A stretch of 44,673 nt of DNA from contig CBDCZI010000016.1 in the NCBI GenBank assembly GCA_965224495.1, positions 1 to 44,673 of the forward strand. Reading direction: 5' to 3'. Positions within the stretch are counted from its first letter, which is position 1. Every line of letters starts with the position of its first letter. The DNA comes from CBDCZI01 sp965224495 (GTDB lineage: Bacteria; Bacteroidota; Bacteroidia; Cytophagales; JAAEPT01). Positions 1 to 9,190 of the stretch are shown here, one piece after another. A program made the translations under genes and the position numbers. The notes under the pieces are model-generated. The model had not been told where the DNA came from, did not search any database, and worked only from the letters and a program-made list of their open reading frames with translations.

Positions 1-320
1 CTATTGCTTGGGTGGGAGATGAAGACTACCAACGTGCAGGATTCAAATTATTACCTAACAAAGGAGGTAAGAACATTACAACGGCATTTAATATTATGAT
101 TTATACGTTGTTTTTAATTCCTTTGAGTTTATTACCACACTATTTTGGAATAACAGGAACAAACTCGGCAATAGTCGTAACTATTGCAGGATTATTGTTT
201 TTGATGCAGACATTTATGTTGATGAAAAGTTGTGATAAAGCAGCTGCTTTGAAAATGATGTTTGGTTCATTCTTTTATTTACCGATTGTTCAAATTGCAT
301 TTGTTTTAGATAAAATATAA
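1..320 (+). CDS. ctaB: Heme o synthase (protoheme IX farnesyltransferase), C-terminal part only
   Basis: The reading frame is open from the first bases of the window, so the 5' part of the gene lies outside it; a GTG at 12 is an internal valine codon, not the start. About 105 residues remain. The stretch IAWVGDEDYQRAGFKLLP followed by three hydrophobic segments matches the C-terminal end of UbiA-type prenyltransferases of the CtaB/CyoE branch, which convert heme b to heme o at the membrane for insertion into heme-copper oxidases. The TAA stop overlaps the ATG of the following oxidase subunit III gene by one base, so the two are translated from one transcript. Family assignment rests on the motif and on the oxidase neighbours. 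Confidence 0.88.
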   Translation, partial: IAWVGDEDYQRAGFKLLPNKGGKNITTAFNIMIYTLFLIPLSLLPHYFGITGTNSAIVVTIAGLLFLMQTFMLMKSCDKAAALKMMFGSFFYLPIVQIAFVLDKI

Positions 321-907
321 TGGATTATACAGTACACGATTCGGAGGATAGAAACATAGTAAACCCACAAAAATTTGTTGTGTGGTTGTTGATAGTTAGT
401 GTGGCTATGTTGTTTGCTGCTTTAACAAGTGCTTACATTGTAAGACGAGGTGACGGGGCAGATTGGATAGCTTATAAATTACCAGTATATTTCACTTACA
501 GTACAATTGTGGTGCTGTTGAGTAGTGTGACAATGCATTTGGCTACCGTTTTTCATAAGAGGAAAGATTATAAACAAGCGTCTTGGTTGATTTCTCTAAC
601 AACAATATTAGGGATTGTGTTTGCAGGGATGCAAATAATGGGTGGATACGAATGGTTAATTGAAGAAAAAATTTATTTTTCAGGACCAAGCTCTACACCA
701 CGTGCTCAGTTTGTCTATGTATTGGCATTAACACATTTGGCTCATATTGTTTTAGCGTTAGGTTTTTTGTTTATCCTTTTTGCTAAAAGTATCAATAACA
801 TAGAAAAACAATCATTTATGACTTGGCTTAGTAATAGTGCTGTCTTTTGGCACTTTTTAGGTTTGCTTTGGTTATATTTATTCCTATTTTTGACAGTAAT
901 ACCTTAA
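320..907 (+). CDS. Cytochrome c oxidase subunit III, short copy
   Basis: A 195-residue protein with about five hydrophobic segments and the subunit III signature near the C-terminus (NSAVFWHFLGLLWLYLF, residues about 169-185). Heme-copper oxidase subunit III (CoxC/CtaE family) stabilises the catalytic core in the cytoplasmic membrane. The ATG overlaps the stop of the heme o synthase gene (TAATG). It is the first of two adjacent subunit III genes; this one is the short form usual in Bacteroidota caa3-type oxidase clusters. It is followed after 15 bases by the long copy. Confidence 0.9.
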   Translation: MDYTVHDSEDRNIVNPQKFVVWLLIVSVAMLFAALTSAYIVRRGDGADWIAYKLPVYFTYSTIVVLLSSVTMHLATVFHKRKDYKQASWLISLTTILGIVFAGMQIMGGYEWLIEEKIYFSGPSSTPRAQFVYVLALTHLAHIVLALGFLFILFAKSINNIEKQSFMTWLSNSAVFWHFLGLLWLYLFLFLTVIP

Positions 908-922
908 TAGAAAATTAAAATT

Positions 923-1846
923 ATGTCTAGTACAGCAGTATTAACAGAAGAGAACAACGAGAACCTATGGAATGGTGGCGTTGCTCCAATGAAAGCGAGT
1001 TACGGAAAACTAATGATGTGGTTTTTCTTAGTGTCAGATGCCTTTAGTTTTACAGGTTTCTTAGTTGCTTACGGTTTTATTCGTCAGCGTTACGGAACTT
1101 ACCAATGGGTAGGCGAAAGTGAATTAGCTCACTTCTTGCCTTCGGATAATTATTGGCCTATTCCTGATCAAGTGTTTAAGTCTATGCCTTTTGCTCACGG
1201 TATTGATATGCCTTTGGTGTTTGTTGGTATTATGACTTTTGTTTTGATTCTTTCTTCGGTAACGATGGTGTTAGCGGTAGATGCAGGACACCGAATGGAT
1301 AAAAAATCTGTTGAGAAATGGATGCTTTGGACAATTATTGGAGGGGTGGTGTTCATTAGCTGTCAAGCTTGGGAATGGAGTCACTTTATGCACGGTTCAG
1401 AATCTTTAGTTCGTGTTTACAATCCATTAACAGAGGGTTTTGAAGGTAATTACGCAAGAGTAATCGAAGGAGCTAATGGAGCAGTAAGCTTGTTAGTGAA
1501 CTTGGGAGACAAAGCCGTAGAAATGACACAAGCAGAAGCTGTAAGTGCAGGTTATATACATTTAGGTAAAGGTTATGCCTTATCAGATATTATTGTTAGT
1601 GGAGCAAGGTTAGGATGGAATGAATATGGTCCAGCTTCTTTTGCTAACCTATTCTTCTTTATTACAGGGTTTCACGGAACTCACGTATTGTCAGGTATTC
1701 TTATCAATATGATTATCTTTTACAATGTTTCTGTAGGAACATACCAACGAAGAGGTCATTATGAAATGGTTGAAAAAGTAGGTCTGTATTGGCACTTTGT
1801 CGATTTAGTATGGATTTTTGTTTTCACTTTCTTTTACTTGGTTTAA
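923..1846 (+). CDS. Cytochrome c oxidase subunit III, long copy
   Basis: A 307-residue subunit III homologue. The N-terminal half has segments from about residue 28; the C-terminal half carries the family signature around residues 245-306 (FHGTHVLSGILIN, YWHFVDLVWIFVF). Between them, at about residues 150-215, lies a roughly 65-residue hydrophilic insert (NPLTEGFEGNYARVIEGANG and on) not present in the short copy; it probably faces the periplasm. Same operon as the short copy and subunit IV, so both subunit III proteins are expected to be made together. Whether they join one complex or two is not visible from the sequence. Confidence 0.9.
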   Translation: MSSTAVLTEENNENLWNGGVAPMKASYGKLMMWFFLVSDAFSFTGFLVAYGFIRQRYGTYQWVGESELAHFLPSDNYWPIPDQVFKSMPFAHGIDMPLVFVGIMTFVLILSSVTMVLAVDAGHRMDKKSVEKWMLWTIIGGVVFISCQAWEWSHFMHGSESLVRVYNPLTEGFEGNYARVIEGANGAVSLLVNLGDKAVEMTQAEAVSAGYIHLGKGYALSDIIVSGARLGWNEYGPASFANLFFFITGFHGTHVLSGILINMIIFYNVSVGTYQRRGHYEMVEKVGLYWHFVDLVWIFVFTFFYLV

Positions 1847-1911
1847 GTACCATTTACAAAATCAAACGGTATTAATTTAAACAGGTCTTAGACCTTTAAA
1901 ATATAAACATT

Positions 1912-2253
1912 ATGTCAAGTCATTCTAATTTTGTAGAACCAGAAGTGATTCCAGTAGATAAAGCACATGTTGCTAAAATATGGAAGACGGCAGGTATACT
2001 AGCAATCATAACTGCTTTCGAATATCTGTTAGCTTTTACTGTACCAATGGGTACGCTACTCATTACCGCATTTATCTTACTTACGTTATTGAAAGCTTAC
2101 TTTATTGTTGCTGAGTTTATGCACCTTAAACATGAAGCGACAGGATTGGTTATTTCATTGTCTTGGCCAATTATCTTTTTATTATGGTTAATCTTAGCTC
2201 TGATTTGGGAAGCCAACTTTATTGAAAACGATATCTTATCTTGGTGGAACTAA
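1912..2253 (+). CDS. Cytochrome c oxidase subunit IV (caa3/CyoD-like)
   Basis: A 113-residue protein with three membrane segments (about residues 25-42, 46-66 and 81-101) and the motif KAYFIVAEFMHLKHE at about residues 62-76, typical of prokaryotic cytochrome c oxidase subunit IV. This small accessory subunit belongs to the same terminal oxidase as the two subunit III genes upstream. A 65-base gap precedes it; no terminator is seen there, so it is read as part of the operon. Confidence 0.85.
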   Translation: MSSHSNFVEPEVIPVDKAHVAKIWKTAGILAIITAFEYLLAFTVPMGTLLITAFILLTLLKAYFIVAEFMHLKHEATGLVISLSWPIIFLLWLILALIWEANFIENDILSWWN

Positions 2254-2263
2254 TTTCTAAAAG

Positions 2264-2800
2264 ATGAAAATCACTAAAAAAACCGGAATGGCAATGGGAT
2301 TATTGCTGTTACCGGTTTTTTTGTATTTATTGTTTTCTATCCCTATCAGACCCGATACGGCAGTTCCTAATGAATACAAAAAATCGTTAATTACTTATTT
2401 CCCTGAGCAAGGTGTTTTCAACGAAAAAATTAGCTTAGTCTTTTTTCCTACAAAAGAGAATCAATTTACAACGGTAGAAAAAATGAGGTGGTTTGATCAA
2501 TTGTTTGATAAATTCCCTTGTTACCAGATGTTAATTTACTCTGCAGACCATGTTTTTGAACGAGAAGATGTAGAAATAAACGAATTATCAAAACAAGCTA
2601 CAGTTGTTAAAGGAATAAAAGAGACCTTGTTTCCTTTATTGAGAACCTACCAAAAAGAAGGTGATTACTTTATTCTAATAGATGAGTTAGGCGAGTTAAG
2701 AGGTGTTTATTCATTAATAGGAGACAAAGTTCAGTCACAAGCAAAAACGGAATTATTTATATTATTACAAAACCTTAGCACATGTCAAAAAAAGTCTTAA
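2264..2800 (+). CDS. SCO-like membrane-anchored protein lacking copper-binding cysteines
   Basis: A 178-residue protein with one N-terminal membrane anchor (about residues 9-27) and a soluble domain outside. It sits where Bacteroidota oxidase clusters usually carry a SCO1/SenC copper chaperone, between subunit IV and DUF420. The pattern FILIDELGELRGVYS (about 136-150) resembles the late strand of SCO proteins. The expected CxxxC copper site is absent: after ISLVFFPT there is no cysteine pair, and the only cysteines are isolated ones near residue 87 and near the C-terminus. A thioredoxin-like fold is inferred from position and the one motif; copper delivery by the usual ligands seems impossible. 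The 3' end overlaps the next gene by 19 bases. Confidence 0.6.
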   Translation: MKITKKTGMAMGLLLLPVFLYLLFSIPIRPDTAVPNEYKKSLITYFPEQGVFNEKISLVFFPTKENQFTTVEKMRWFDQLFDKFPCYQMLIYSADHVFEREDVEINELSKQATVVKGIKETLFPLLRTYQKEGDYFILIDELGELRGVYSLIGDKVQSQAKTELFILLQNLSTCQKKS

Positions 2801-3285
2801 ATATCATCTCAATAGTTATTCCTTTAGCTGTAGCCTTGTTGTTTGGTATCAAGGTACCATTAGGTGAATGGACAAAAGTTTTACCTCATATCAATGCTGT
2901 GTTTAATTCGATTACAGCGGTGTTACTTCTCAGTGCATTGATTGCAATCAAGAAAAAGAATGTAGAGCTACATAAAAAGTTAATGCTTGGAGCAGTTGTT
3001 TTTGGCGTGCTATTTTTGGTTAATTACATAATGTACCATATTAGTAATGAAGAAACGAAGTTTGGTGGAGAAGGAGTGGTAAGAGTTTTTTACTTTGTGT
3101 TGTTGATCACACATATTTTGTTAGCAATTGTCGAAGTTTGGTTTATTCTTAGAGCGTTGTATTACGCAATGAACGAAGATTTCGAAAAACATGTTAAAAT
3201 AGTCAAATTCGCTTTCCCAATATGGTTGTATGTATCTGTATCGGGCGTGGTAATTTATTTGATGATTAGTCCTTATTATACTTAA
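2782..3285 (+). CDS. DUF420 family membrane protein
   Basis: A 167-residue integral membrane protein with about five hydrophobic segments and conserved histidines in the pattern seen in DUF420 proteins (HINAVFNS, HKKLMLGA, MYHISN, LLITHILLA). This family is routinely encoded with caa3-type oxidases and is thought to help their assembly, but its biochemical role is unknown to me. The start lies inside the preceding SCO-like gene (19-base overlap) in another frame; the next gene starts one base after its stop. Confidence 0.78.
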   Translation: MSKKVLNIISIVIPLAVALLFGIKVPLGEWTKVLPHINAVFNSITAVLLLSALIAIKKKNVELHKKLMLGAVVFGVLFLVNYIMYHISNEETKFGGEGVVRVFYFVLLITHILLAIVEVWFILRALYYAMNEDFEKHVKIVKFAFPIWLYVSVSGVVIYLMISPYYT

Positions 3286-3286
3286 G

Positions 3287-3496
3287 ATGAGATATTTAAT
3301 AGTTTTTGTAATTGGTTTATTAGCAATGGGGAGAACCCATGCACAATGTTCGATGTGTAAAGCCACAGCAGAGCAAAGTGATTATGCTTCAGGAATAAAT
3401 GAAGGTATTTTGTACCTCATGCCATTACCAGCAATTATTATGGCTGTTTTTGGTGTTATTCTGTATGTCAATTATAAAAAGAAAAATGTCAAATAA
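3287..3496 (+). CDS. Small exported CxxC membrane protein, function unknown
   Basis: Sixty-nine residues: a signal-peptide-like N-terminus (to about residue 19), a CSMC motif directly after it (HAQCSMCKA, cysteines at about 21 and 24), then one membrane helix (about 44-62) and a short basic cytoplasmic tail. The two cysteines would lie outside the cytoplasmic membrane next to the predicted cleavage site. It follows DUF420 and overlaps the DUF983 gene by 11 bases, so it belongs to the oxidase operon. A thiol or metal role in oxidase maturation is a guess from position. Confidence 0.65.
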   Translation: MRYLIVFVIGLLAMGRTHAQCSMCKATAEQSDYASGINEGILYLMPLPAIIMAVFGVILYVNYKKKNVK

Positions 3497-3881
3497 ATCT
3501 TGGTTCGGAAGTCTAGTAAAAGCGAAATGCCCTCAATGTAGAGAAGGGAAAATGTTTACGCATCACGCCTATCACTTAGCAAAGGGTAAATTTGTCAAGA
3601 TGCCTGAGGATTGTGAACGGTGTGGTTACCGATTTTCGATAGAACCTGGTTTTTTTATTGGGGCATCTTATGTGAATTACGCCTTTTTTATTGTTATTTT
3701 ACTAACAACCTATTTTGCAGGAAGGGTTTTGTTTGGAACGGTACCGCCAACTACTGTGTTTTTGACAGTAGTATCATTTGTTTTGGTATTATTTCCTTTA
3801 TTGTTTCGGTACTCGAGAGTCGTGTATTCGTATTTGTTTTCAGGTGTAAGTTATGACCCTAAAGCGATTAAAAAAAAATAA
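3486..3881 (+). CDS. DUF983 family protein with zinc-ribbon-like cysteines
   Basis: A 131-residue protein starting at the ATG at 3486, inside the end of the previous gene; an earlier in-frame ATG at 3399 would add an unrelated segment read out of frame through that gene and is rejected. Near the N-terminus are two cysteine pairs (CPQCREGKMF and CERCGYRF) resembling a zinc ribbon, followed by two membrane segments (about 56-76 and 81-103), the usual DUF983 layout. Function unknown. It overlaps the histidine kinase gene downstream by 29 bases. Confidence 0.8.
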   Translation: MSNKSWFGSLVKAKCPQCREGKMFTHHAYHLAKGKFVKMPEDCERCGYRFSIEPGFFIGASYVNYAFFIVILLTTYFAGRVLFGTVPPTTVFLTVVSFVLVLFPLLFRYSRVVYSYLFSGVSYDPKAIKKK

Positions 3882-6800
3882 GTACTCCTATTGGAGTTTT
3901 TTACTATTGCTCACTATCTTTTCGGTGAGTTTAATCAGTTCTATCTTTTTGTTTTCTTCAAAATCGGTTACGGAATCAGAAAATGAAGCGACAACGAAGA
4001 TACAGCATCACTTAGAAGAGGTAGATAAAGAATGGGAGGCTAATAAAAAGTTCTTTTTAGGAAATAAAAAAGAGTATTGGTTAGAAAATAAAACATTGAC
4101 ACATATTTGTTCTGTTTTTGATAAAGGGGAGTTGATTTATTGGACGTCGATTAATTTGCCCTCAATAAAGTTTTTACATTATTCAAAACCAGGTATTTAT
4201 TTTGATAAGTTAAAAGAAGGCGAGTTTCTACTTGTTGTAAAACAGGAAGATAATATTAGGTGTCAGTTTTTTATACCATTAAATCTAAAAGCGTCATTTT
4301 CAAGTTTTTATTTGAATAAAGGAACTTCAGAAGCGATTAGTACGACTGCTTTAACCTTTACGAGGCAAGCTGAAAAAACGTCTATTAAAGTAGAACAAGG
4401 GTTTTTAAATGTGAAAGTAATAGATGCTCATTTACAAGAGTCTTTTGGTCAAGTCTTACTTTTTTGTTTGTTGCTGTTGTCATTTGTAGGTCTGTTGTTT
4501 ATAGGTTTTTATTATTTGATTTCGGGTGAGTTTACAACAAATAACAAACTCATTTACCATTTACTTTACCTGTTGTTGTTGGCATTGTTTTATGTGTTTG
4601 TACATTTTTATTTAGAAAATAAATTTGAACATTTCTCGATGTTTAATCCCAGTGTTTTTGCTTTAGGGAGCATCGTGTCCTCTTTTGGAGAATTGTTTTT
4701 ATTGATGTCTATTATCAGTTTATCTCAACTTTCGTTGTTGACGTTGTTGCAGTTTATGTTAAGTCAGGTAAAACAACAATACAGAGAAATATTGCAATGG
4801 TTGGTGTTTTATTCGTTTTTGGTACTTCTTTGGCAACTGATTTATCATATCAATTTTAACTCCTCGTGGGTGTATGATGTATCCGAAAGTTTATTCTTCT
4901 CACCTTTCAAAATTGCTTTTGGAGGCTTGGTCGTTTTATCCGCTTACTCGGTCTATGGTACGCTCAAACTGTTTGATAGAGAACTGAAATCGACGGTATT
5001 GTTTTATGTAGTAGGCTTTCTTGTGAGTTTAGTTATCGGGTTTCTCAGTCAATCATTAGCTATAGCGAGTGTGCTATTTGTTGGGTATTTGGTTGTGGTT
5101 AGTTATAAAGCCGTGTTTTCTAAAGTTCTTTCGACCTATTTCTTTGCAGGTTTGTTAGCTTCTTTTTTGATAGCGAATGCAGTTGCTAGCTACCGAATAG
5201 TGAAGTTAAGTGACGAAATGGAACGTTTTGCCACTGAGGTAATGTCTGTAAGGGATGTAGAAACAGAATATTCGCTCTATAATGCGGGAAAGGAAATTCA
5301 AAAAGATAAGCTAATTAGAGATGCTGTATTAGGTACGGATTCAAAAAAACAATTAGCAGAACAAAAGATAAAGAAAGTCTATTTAAAAGATTTAGCAGTA
5401 AAGTACGAAACTGAAGTGTTGTATTTCGATTACAATGGAAATTGCAAGACCTCTGATTTGTGTTATTTAGATTACAAACAGATGTTGAATACACCTGAAA
5501 ACAAAACGGATTTTGATGCGGTCTATTTTAAAGAAGGAGTGAGAAATAATTTTTCTGTTGATTACTATTCTTTACTACCAATGAAAACCAAAGGTCAGGT
5601 AACAGGTTTTATTTTATTGCTTTCAAGAGAAATGAAACAAGGAGTGGAACACGTAATGCGTCGTTTGAAAGAAGATAAACTTTTTGAACGTTACCAAGCG
5701 TCAGCCAATTTTGATTACACCATTTTCACTAATGGTAAAGCTGTTTTTTCGAAAGGAGAAAAGCATTTACACGAACAAAAACCTCTTGGTTTATCGGTGT
5801 CTTTGACGAAATTATTTTACCAAACACCTCAAAATGAAGGGATAGAAGTACTTATTTATTCGCCTTATTCGTGGTTGAAAAGTGTAGTAACTAATCTTTC
5901 TTTTTACCTTATCCTATTGTTTATTCCTGTGTTTTTAATCAAGCTGATAAGTGGTGGGTACAATTATTATTCACATAAATACGCTCTTTCGGCAAGAATT
6001 AAAACGGTTGTTTTATTAACCTTTATTGTGCCAATGGTATTGTTGAGTATTATTATTTATACAAATATAGATAATACTTATAGAGAAGAGCTAAAAGGGA
6101 AATACGTACAAGAATTAGAACGTATAACGCCTTATATTGGTGAATATGCGGAGTTGTATGCGCAAAAAATAATAACAAAAGAGCAGTTAGAAAATGATTT
6201 AAAGTTATTGGCGAAACAATCAGCGATTAAATTTAATTATTTTGATGCGAAAGGTTCCCTTGTTTTTACCAATAATAAAGGGATTTATCAAGCTGGATTA
6301 TTGGCTCACTTAATCGAGCCAAAGGCTTACCATCAAATTGTAAAAACTCCGTTAGTTTACCAGACGGTAGGTGGGCATATAGGGAAATTTCAGTTTACTT
6401 CCATTTATGGGGTGATTGATGGCGAACACTCGTCTTTGGGTGTGGTTAGTATTCCTTATTTTAATTCGGATAGTGTGTTAAATGAAAAGCGAATACCCAT
6501 TTTTTCTGCGTTTATTATTGCGTTTATCCTTCTTTTCTTGGTGTTTTATCTATTGTCTGAACGTTTAGTTTCGAGTGTCAACCGTCCGTTAGTGATGCTG
6601 TCTAACCGTTTAAAAGCAGTAGTGTTATCTGAAAATAATGAGCCTTTGGTTTATCAATCGGAAGATGAAATAGGACTTTTGGTAGATGAGTACAACAAGA
6701 TGATTACCAAATTAGATGAAAGTAAATTGGCATTGGCACGGTCTGAAAAAGAGAGTGCATGGAGGGAAATGGCTAAACAGGTGGCTCACGAAATTAAAAA

Positions 6801-7416
6801 CCCTTTGACTCCAATGAAATTGATGTTGCAACATATACAACGAAGATTGAAAGGAAATGAACAAGAAGAGGTACAGGATATGAGTAAATCAATGGGTGCG
6901 TTGATTACCCATATCGATAGTTTGAGTGATATTGCGACTTCATTTTCTACATTTGCAAAGATGCCTCTACCAATAAATGAACGGTTTTCACTTAATGAAG
7001 TAGTGGGAAATCAAATAGGGTTATTTAAAGAAGAAAAAGGAATTGAGTTGACTTTTCAAGTGCCAAATGAGGAGTTATATGTTCAGTTTGATTCTAAACT
7101 TTTTGCTCGAATAATTACTAATTTATTATTAAATGCGAAGCAAAGTGGTTTAGGAGATGAGGTAATTGAGATAAACGTTAAGTTAGCAGGAGATGAAAAG
7201 TCAGCATGTTTACAGATAGCAGATAATGGTCAGGGAATACCTAATAAGTTAAGAGAAAAGGTGTTTCTGCCCAACTTTACAACAAAAAATACAGGCTCAG
7301 GTATAGGTTTAGCGGTAGCAAAAAGAGGAATAGAACAGGGAGGTGGTACCGTTTGGTTTGAAACGGAAGAAACTGTAGGCACGACGTTTTTTATTCGTTT
7401 GCCTTTGGTAGAATAA
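3853..7416 (+). CDS. Large membrane histidine kinase, NtrY-like
   Basis: An 1187-residue sensor kinase. Order: several hydrophobic segments between about residues 15 and 450, an extracytoplasmic-looking region to about 675, further membrane segments near 680-740, a second extracytoplasmic region, a membrane segment near 882-902, a HAMP-like linker, then HisKA with VAHEIKNPLTPMKL (phosphorylated His about 979) and an HATPase domain (NLLLNAK N-box; DNGQGIP at about 1124; GSGIGLAV). Much longer than ordinary NtrY kinases because of the two multi-helix sensory blocks. No response regulator is adjacent, so the partner is unknown. The ATG lies within the DUF983 gene, indicating translational coupling to the oxidase operon; a link to redox or respiration sensing is inference. 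Confidence 0.88.
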   Translation: MTLKRLKKNKYSYWSFLLLLTIFSVSLISSIFLFSSKSVTESENEATTKIQHHLEEVDKEWEANKKFFLGNKKEYWLENKTLTHICSVFDKGELIYWTSINLPSIKFLHYSKPGIYFDKLKEGEFLLVVKQEDNIRCQFFIPLNLKASFSSFYLNKGTSEAISTTALTFTRQAEKTSIKVEQGFLNVKVIDAHLQESFGQVLLFCLLLLSFVGLLFIGFYYLISGEFTTNNKLIYHLLYLLLLALFYVFVHFYLENKFEHFSMFNPSVFALGSIVSSFGELFLLMSIISLSQLSLLTLLQFMLSQVKQQYREILQWLVFYSFLVLLWQLIYHINFNSSWVYDVSESLFFSPFKIAFGGLVVLSAYSVYGTLKLFDRELKSTVLFYVVGFLVSLVIGFLSQSLAIASVLFVGYLVVVSYKAVFSKVLSTYFFAGLLASFLIANAVASYRIVKLSDEMERFATEVMSVRDVETEYSLYNAGKEIQKDKLIRDAVLGTDSKKQLAEQKIKKVYLKDLAVKYETEVLYFDYNGNCKTSDLCYLDYKQMLNTPENKTDFDAVYFKEGVRNNFSVDYYSLLPMKTKGQVTGFILLLSREMKQGVEHVMRRLKEDKLFERYQASANFDYTIFTNGKAVFSKGEKHLHEQKPLGLSVSLTKLFYQTPQNEGIEVLIYSPYSWLKSVVTNLSFYLILLFIPVFLIKLISGGYNYYSHKYALSARIKTVVLLTFIVPMVLLSIIIYTNIDNTYREELKGKYVQELERITPYIGEYAELYAQKIITKEQLENDLKLLAKQSAIKFNYFDAKGSLVFTNNKGIYQAGLLAHLIEPKAYHQIVKTPLVYQTVGGHIGKFQFTSIYGVIDGEHSSLGVVSIPYFNSDSVLNEKRIPIFSAFIIAFILLFLVFYLLSERLVSSVNRPLVMLSNRLKAVVLSENNEPLVYQSEDEIGLLVDEYNKMITKLDESKLALARSEKESAWREMAKQVAHEIKNPLTPMKLMLQHIQRRLKGNEQEEVQDMSKSMGALITHIDSLSDIATSFSTFAKMPLPINERFSLNEVVGNQIGLFKEEKGIELTFQVPNEELYVQFDSKLFARIITNLLLNAKQSGLGDEVIEINVKLAGDEKSACLQIADNGQGIPNKLREKVFLPNFTTKNTGSGIGLAVAKRGIEQGGGTVWFETEETVGTTFFIRLPLVE

Positions 7417-7580
7417 AAAAATAATGAATAGATGGGCAAACATTACAATCCCTAATTAAGTGGATTATTGAAAGTCACAAAAAACGGAACACTTTGTGTA
7501 CTATAAAATGAAAAATAGGTTGTATAATTTCGGATAACCTATTAAATTCTATTATCTTAGAACAGATAACAAAACCTTTT

Positions 7581-9098
7581 ATGATGAAATATATTTTAGC
7601 AATTGCATTTTTTAGCATTTCCTTGTTTTCTTTTGGGCAAACAAAAAAGTTACATAGGAATGTTTCTAACGGGATAGAACAAGAAATCGCGCCTAAAATT
7701 AGTGCAGATGGTAATACTTTAGTTTTTTTATCAAAGTCTAACCGAGGAGGTCCTTGGACGCTTTATTACGCAAAGAAAAAATCAGGTAAATGGGGGCGTT
7801 CTGACGAGTTACCAGGCATGAAAAAGCACATGAAACTTATGCAGTTTGGGGGATTCTCTTTAAATGCAGATGGTTCAATTTTGTATTTCTCTTCTAAAAA
7901 ACATGGTGGAGTAGGAGGTTATGATTTATGGCAAACAACTCGTGTAAGTGCTGATAAATGGACTGTTCCTGTTAACTTATATAAACCAATTAACTCGGCA
8001 GGAAACGATTGTTCGCCAAGTATTACGGCAGACGGAAACTATATGTACTTTACACGTTGTACTTCGGGAGTAGATGCAAAAACTTCGGAATGCTGTAAGA
8101 TTTATGTTTCAGAACGAAAAGGAAAAGCATGGGGTGAGGCGAAGGCATTACCATCACCAATCAATACAGGTTGTGAGAGTTCTCCTTTTATGCATCCAGA
8201 CGGAAAAACATTGTATTTTGCATCAAAAAGAGCAGGAGGGAAGGGTGATTTGGACTTGTATGTAACAAGAAAACAGAAGAACGGGAAGTGGGTGAAACCT
8301 ATCGCTTTAGATTTTTTGAACACACCAAAAGATGACCAATACATTGCAATGGATGCTCGTGGACATGTATTGTATTATGCGGAGAAAAAAGCAGAAACAT
8401 TTGATTTGTATGCGACAATCTTGGAAGAAAAATACAGGGCAGAGCCTTTGTTGAAATTTAGATTAAGACTAAAAGATGAAAATGGTGCTCGTGTAGACGG
8501 TTTCTTACGAATCAAACACCCAGGAAGTAACCATTATTTACTTACTCAAAAAATAAAGAAAACAGACTACCAAACAAATATTTATTTGAGTGGAAAAGGA
8601 GACCATGATTTTACGATTTATGGGGCGGATGATAACCACTTCTTCTTTTCGGAAGAGTTTAACTTGGATAGTTTAAAAGAATACAGTTATGAAAAACGAA
8701 TTGTAGTTTTGGCACATGTCAAACGAGGAAGGGAGTACCCAGTGCATCTTTACTTTGATAAAGACAGTGTGTTGTCAGCCTTTTCGAAGGAAGAAATTCA
8801 ACGTATCAAAAAAATTGCATTGAAACATAAAGATAAGCGGTTTTCAATAGAAATGAGAGTGCCTATAAAACCTGAGCCTGTTGTGGAAGTGTTACGTGAT
8901 AGTATGGTGACAGATACGGTAGTTGAAATAAAAATGATACCTATAGAATTAACTCCAGAAGAGAAGTTAGAAATCGGTCAGAAAAATAGTATCAGAGCAT
9001 ATTGTAATAAAGTAGGTCTGACAGAAAAACGGTTTGACATTACCATTCGTGAAGTAGAGGGAATAGAAGAAAATAAGTTTGTTGTGTTGATAAAGTAA
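7581..9098 (+). CDS. Exported PD40 beta-propeller protein
   Basis: A 505-residue protein with a signal peptide (residues 1-19, ending SLFSFGQ). Residues about 35-280 hold repeated PD40/WD40-like blades (ISADGNTLVFLS, LNADGSILYFSS, ITADGNYMYFTR, MHPDGKTLYFAS, MDARGHVLYYAE), as in TolB-like propellers common in Bacteroidota envelope proteins. Residues about 395-505 contain an OmpA-like beginning (VHLYFDKDSVLSAFS) but lack the usual NRRV ending, so a peptidoglycan-binding domain is doubtful. A 164-base gap separates it from the kinase upstream; no clear promoter match is seen. Role unknown beyond a likely envelope location. Confidence 0.75.
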   Translation: MMKYILAIAFFSISLFSFGQTKKLHRNVSNGIEQEIAPKISADGNTLVFLSKSNRGGPWTLYYAKKKSGKWGRSDELPGMKKHMKLMQFGGFSLNADGSILYFSSKKHGGVGGYDLWQTTRVSADKWTVPVNLYKPINSAGNDCSPSITADGNYMYFTRCTSGVDAKTSECCKIYVSERKGKAWGEAKALPSPINTGCESSPFMHPDGKTLYFASKRAGGKGDLDLYVTRKQKNGKWVKPIALDFLNTPKDDQYIAMDARGHVLYYAEKKAETFDLYATILEEKYRAEPLLKFRLRLKDENGARVDGFLRIKHPGSNHYLLTQKIKKTDYQTNIYLSGKGDHDFTIYGADDNHFFFSEEFNLDSLKEYSYEKRIVVLAHVKRGREYPVHLYFDKDSVLSAFSKEEIQRIKKIALKHKDKRFSIEMRVPIKPEPVVEVLRDSMVTDTVVEIKMIPIELTPEEKLEIGQKNSIRAYCNKVGLTEKRFDITIREVEGIEENKFVVLIK

Positions 9099-9190
9099 GG
9101 GGAACAAAAGGGTATAAAAAACACCTCGTTGGAAGTTTATCCAAATGTTATGCTTCACTTAAAAAACAAATCTAGAATTCAAGAATATTA

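Noticed and set aside
3399..3485. Earlier ATG that would extend the DUF983 protein by 29 residues.
   Set aside because: The extension is the other reading frame of the upstream CxxC protein; the family begins at the ATG at 3486.
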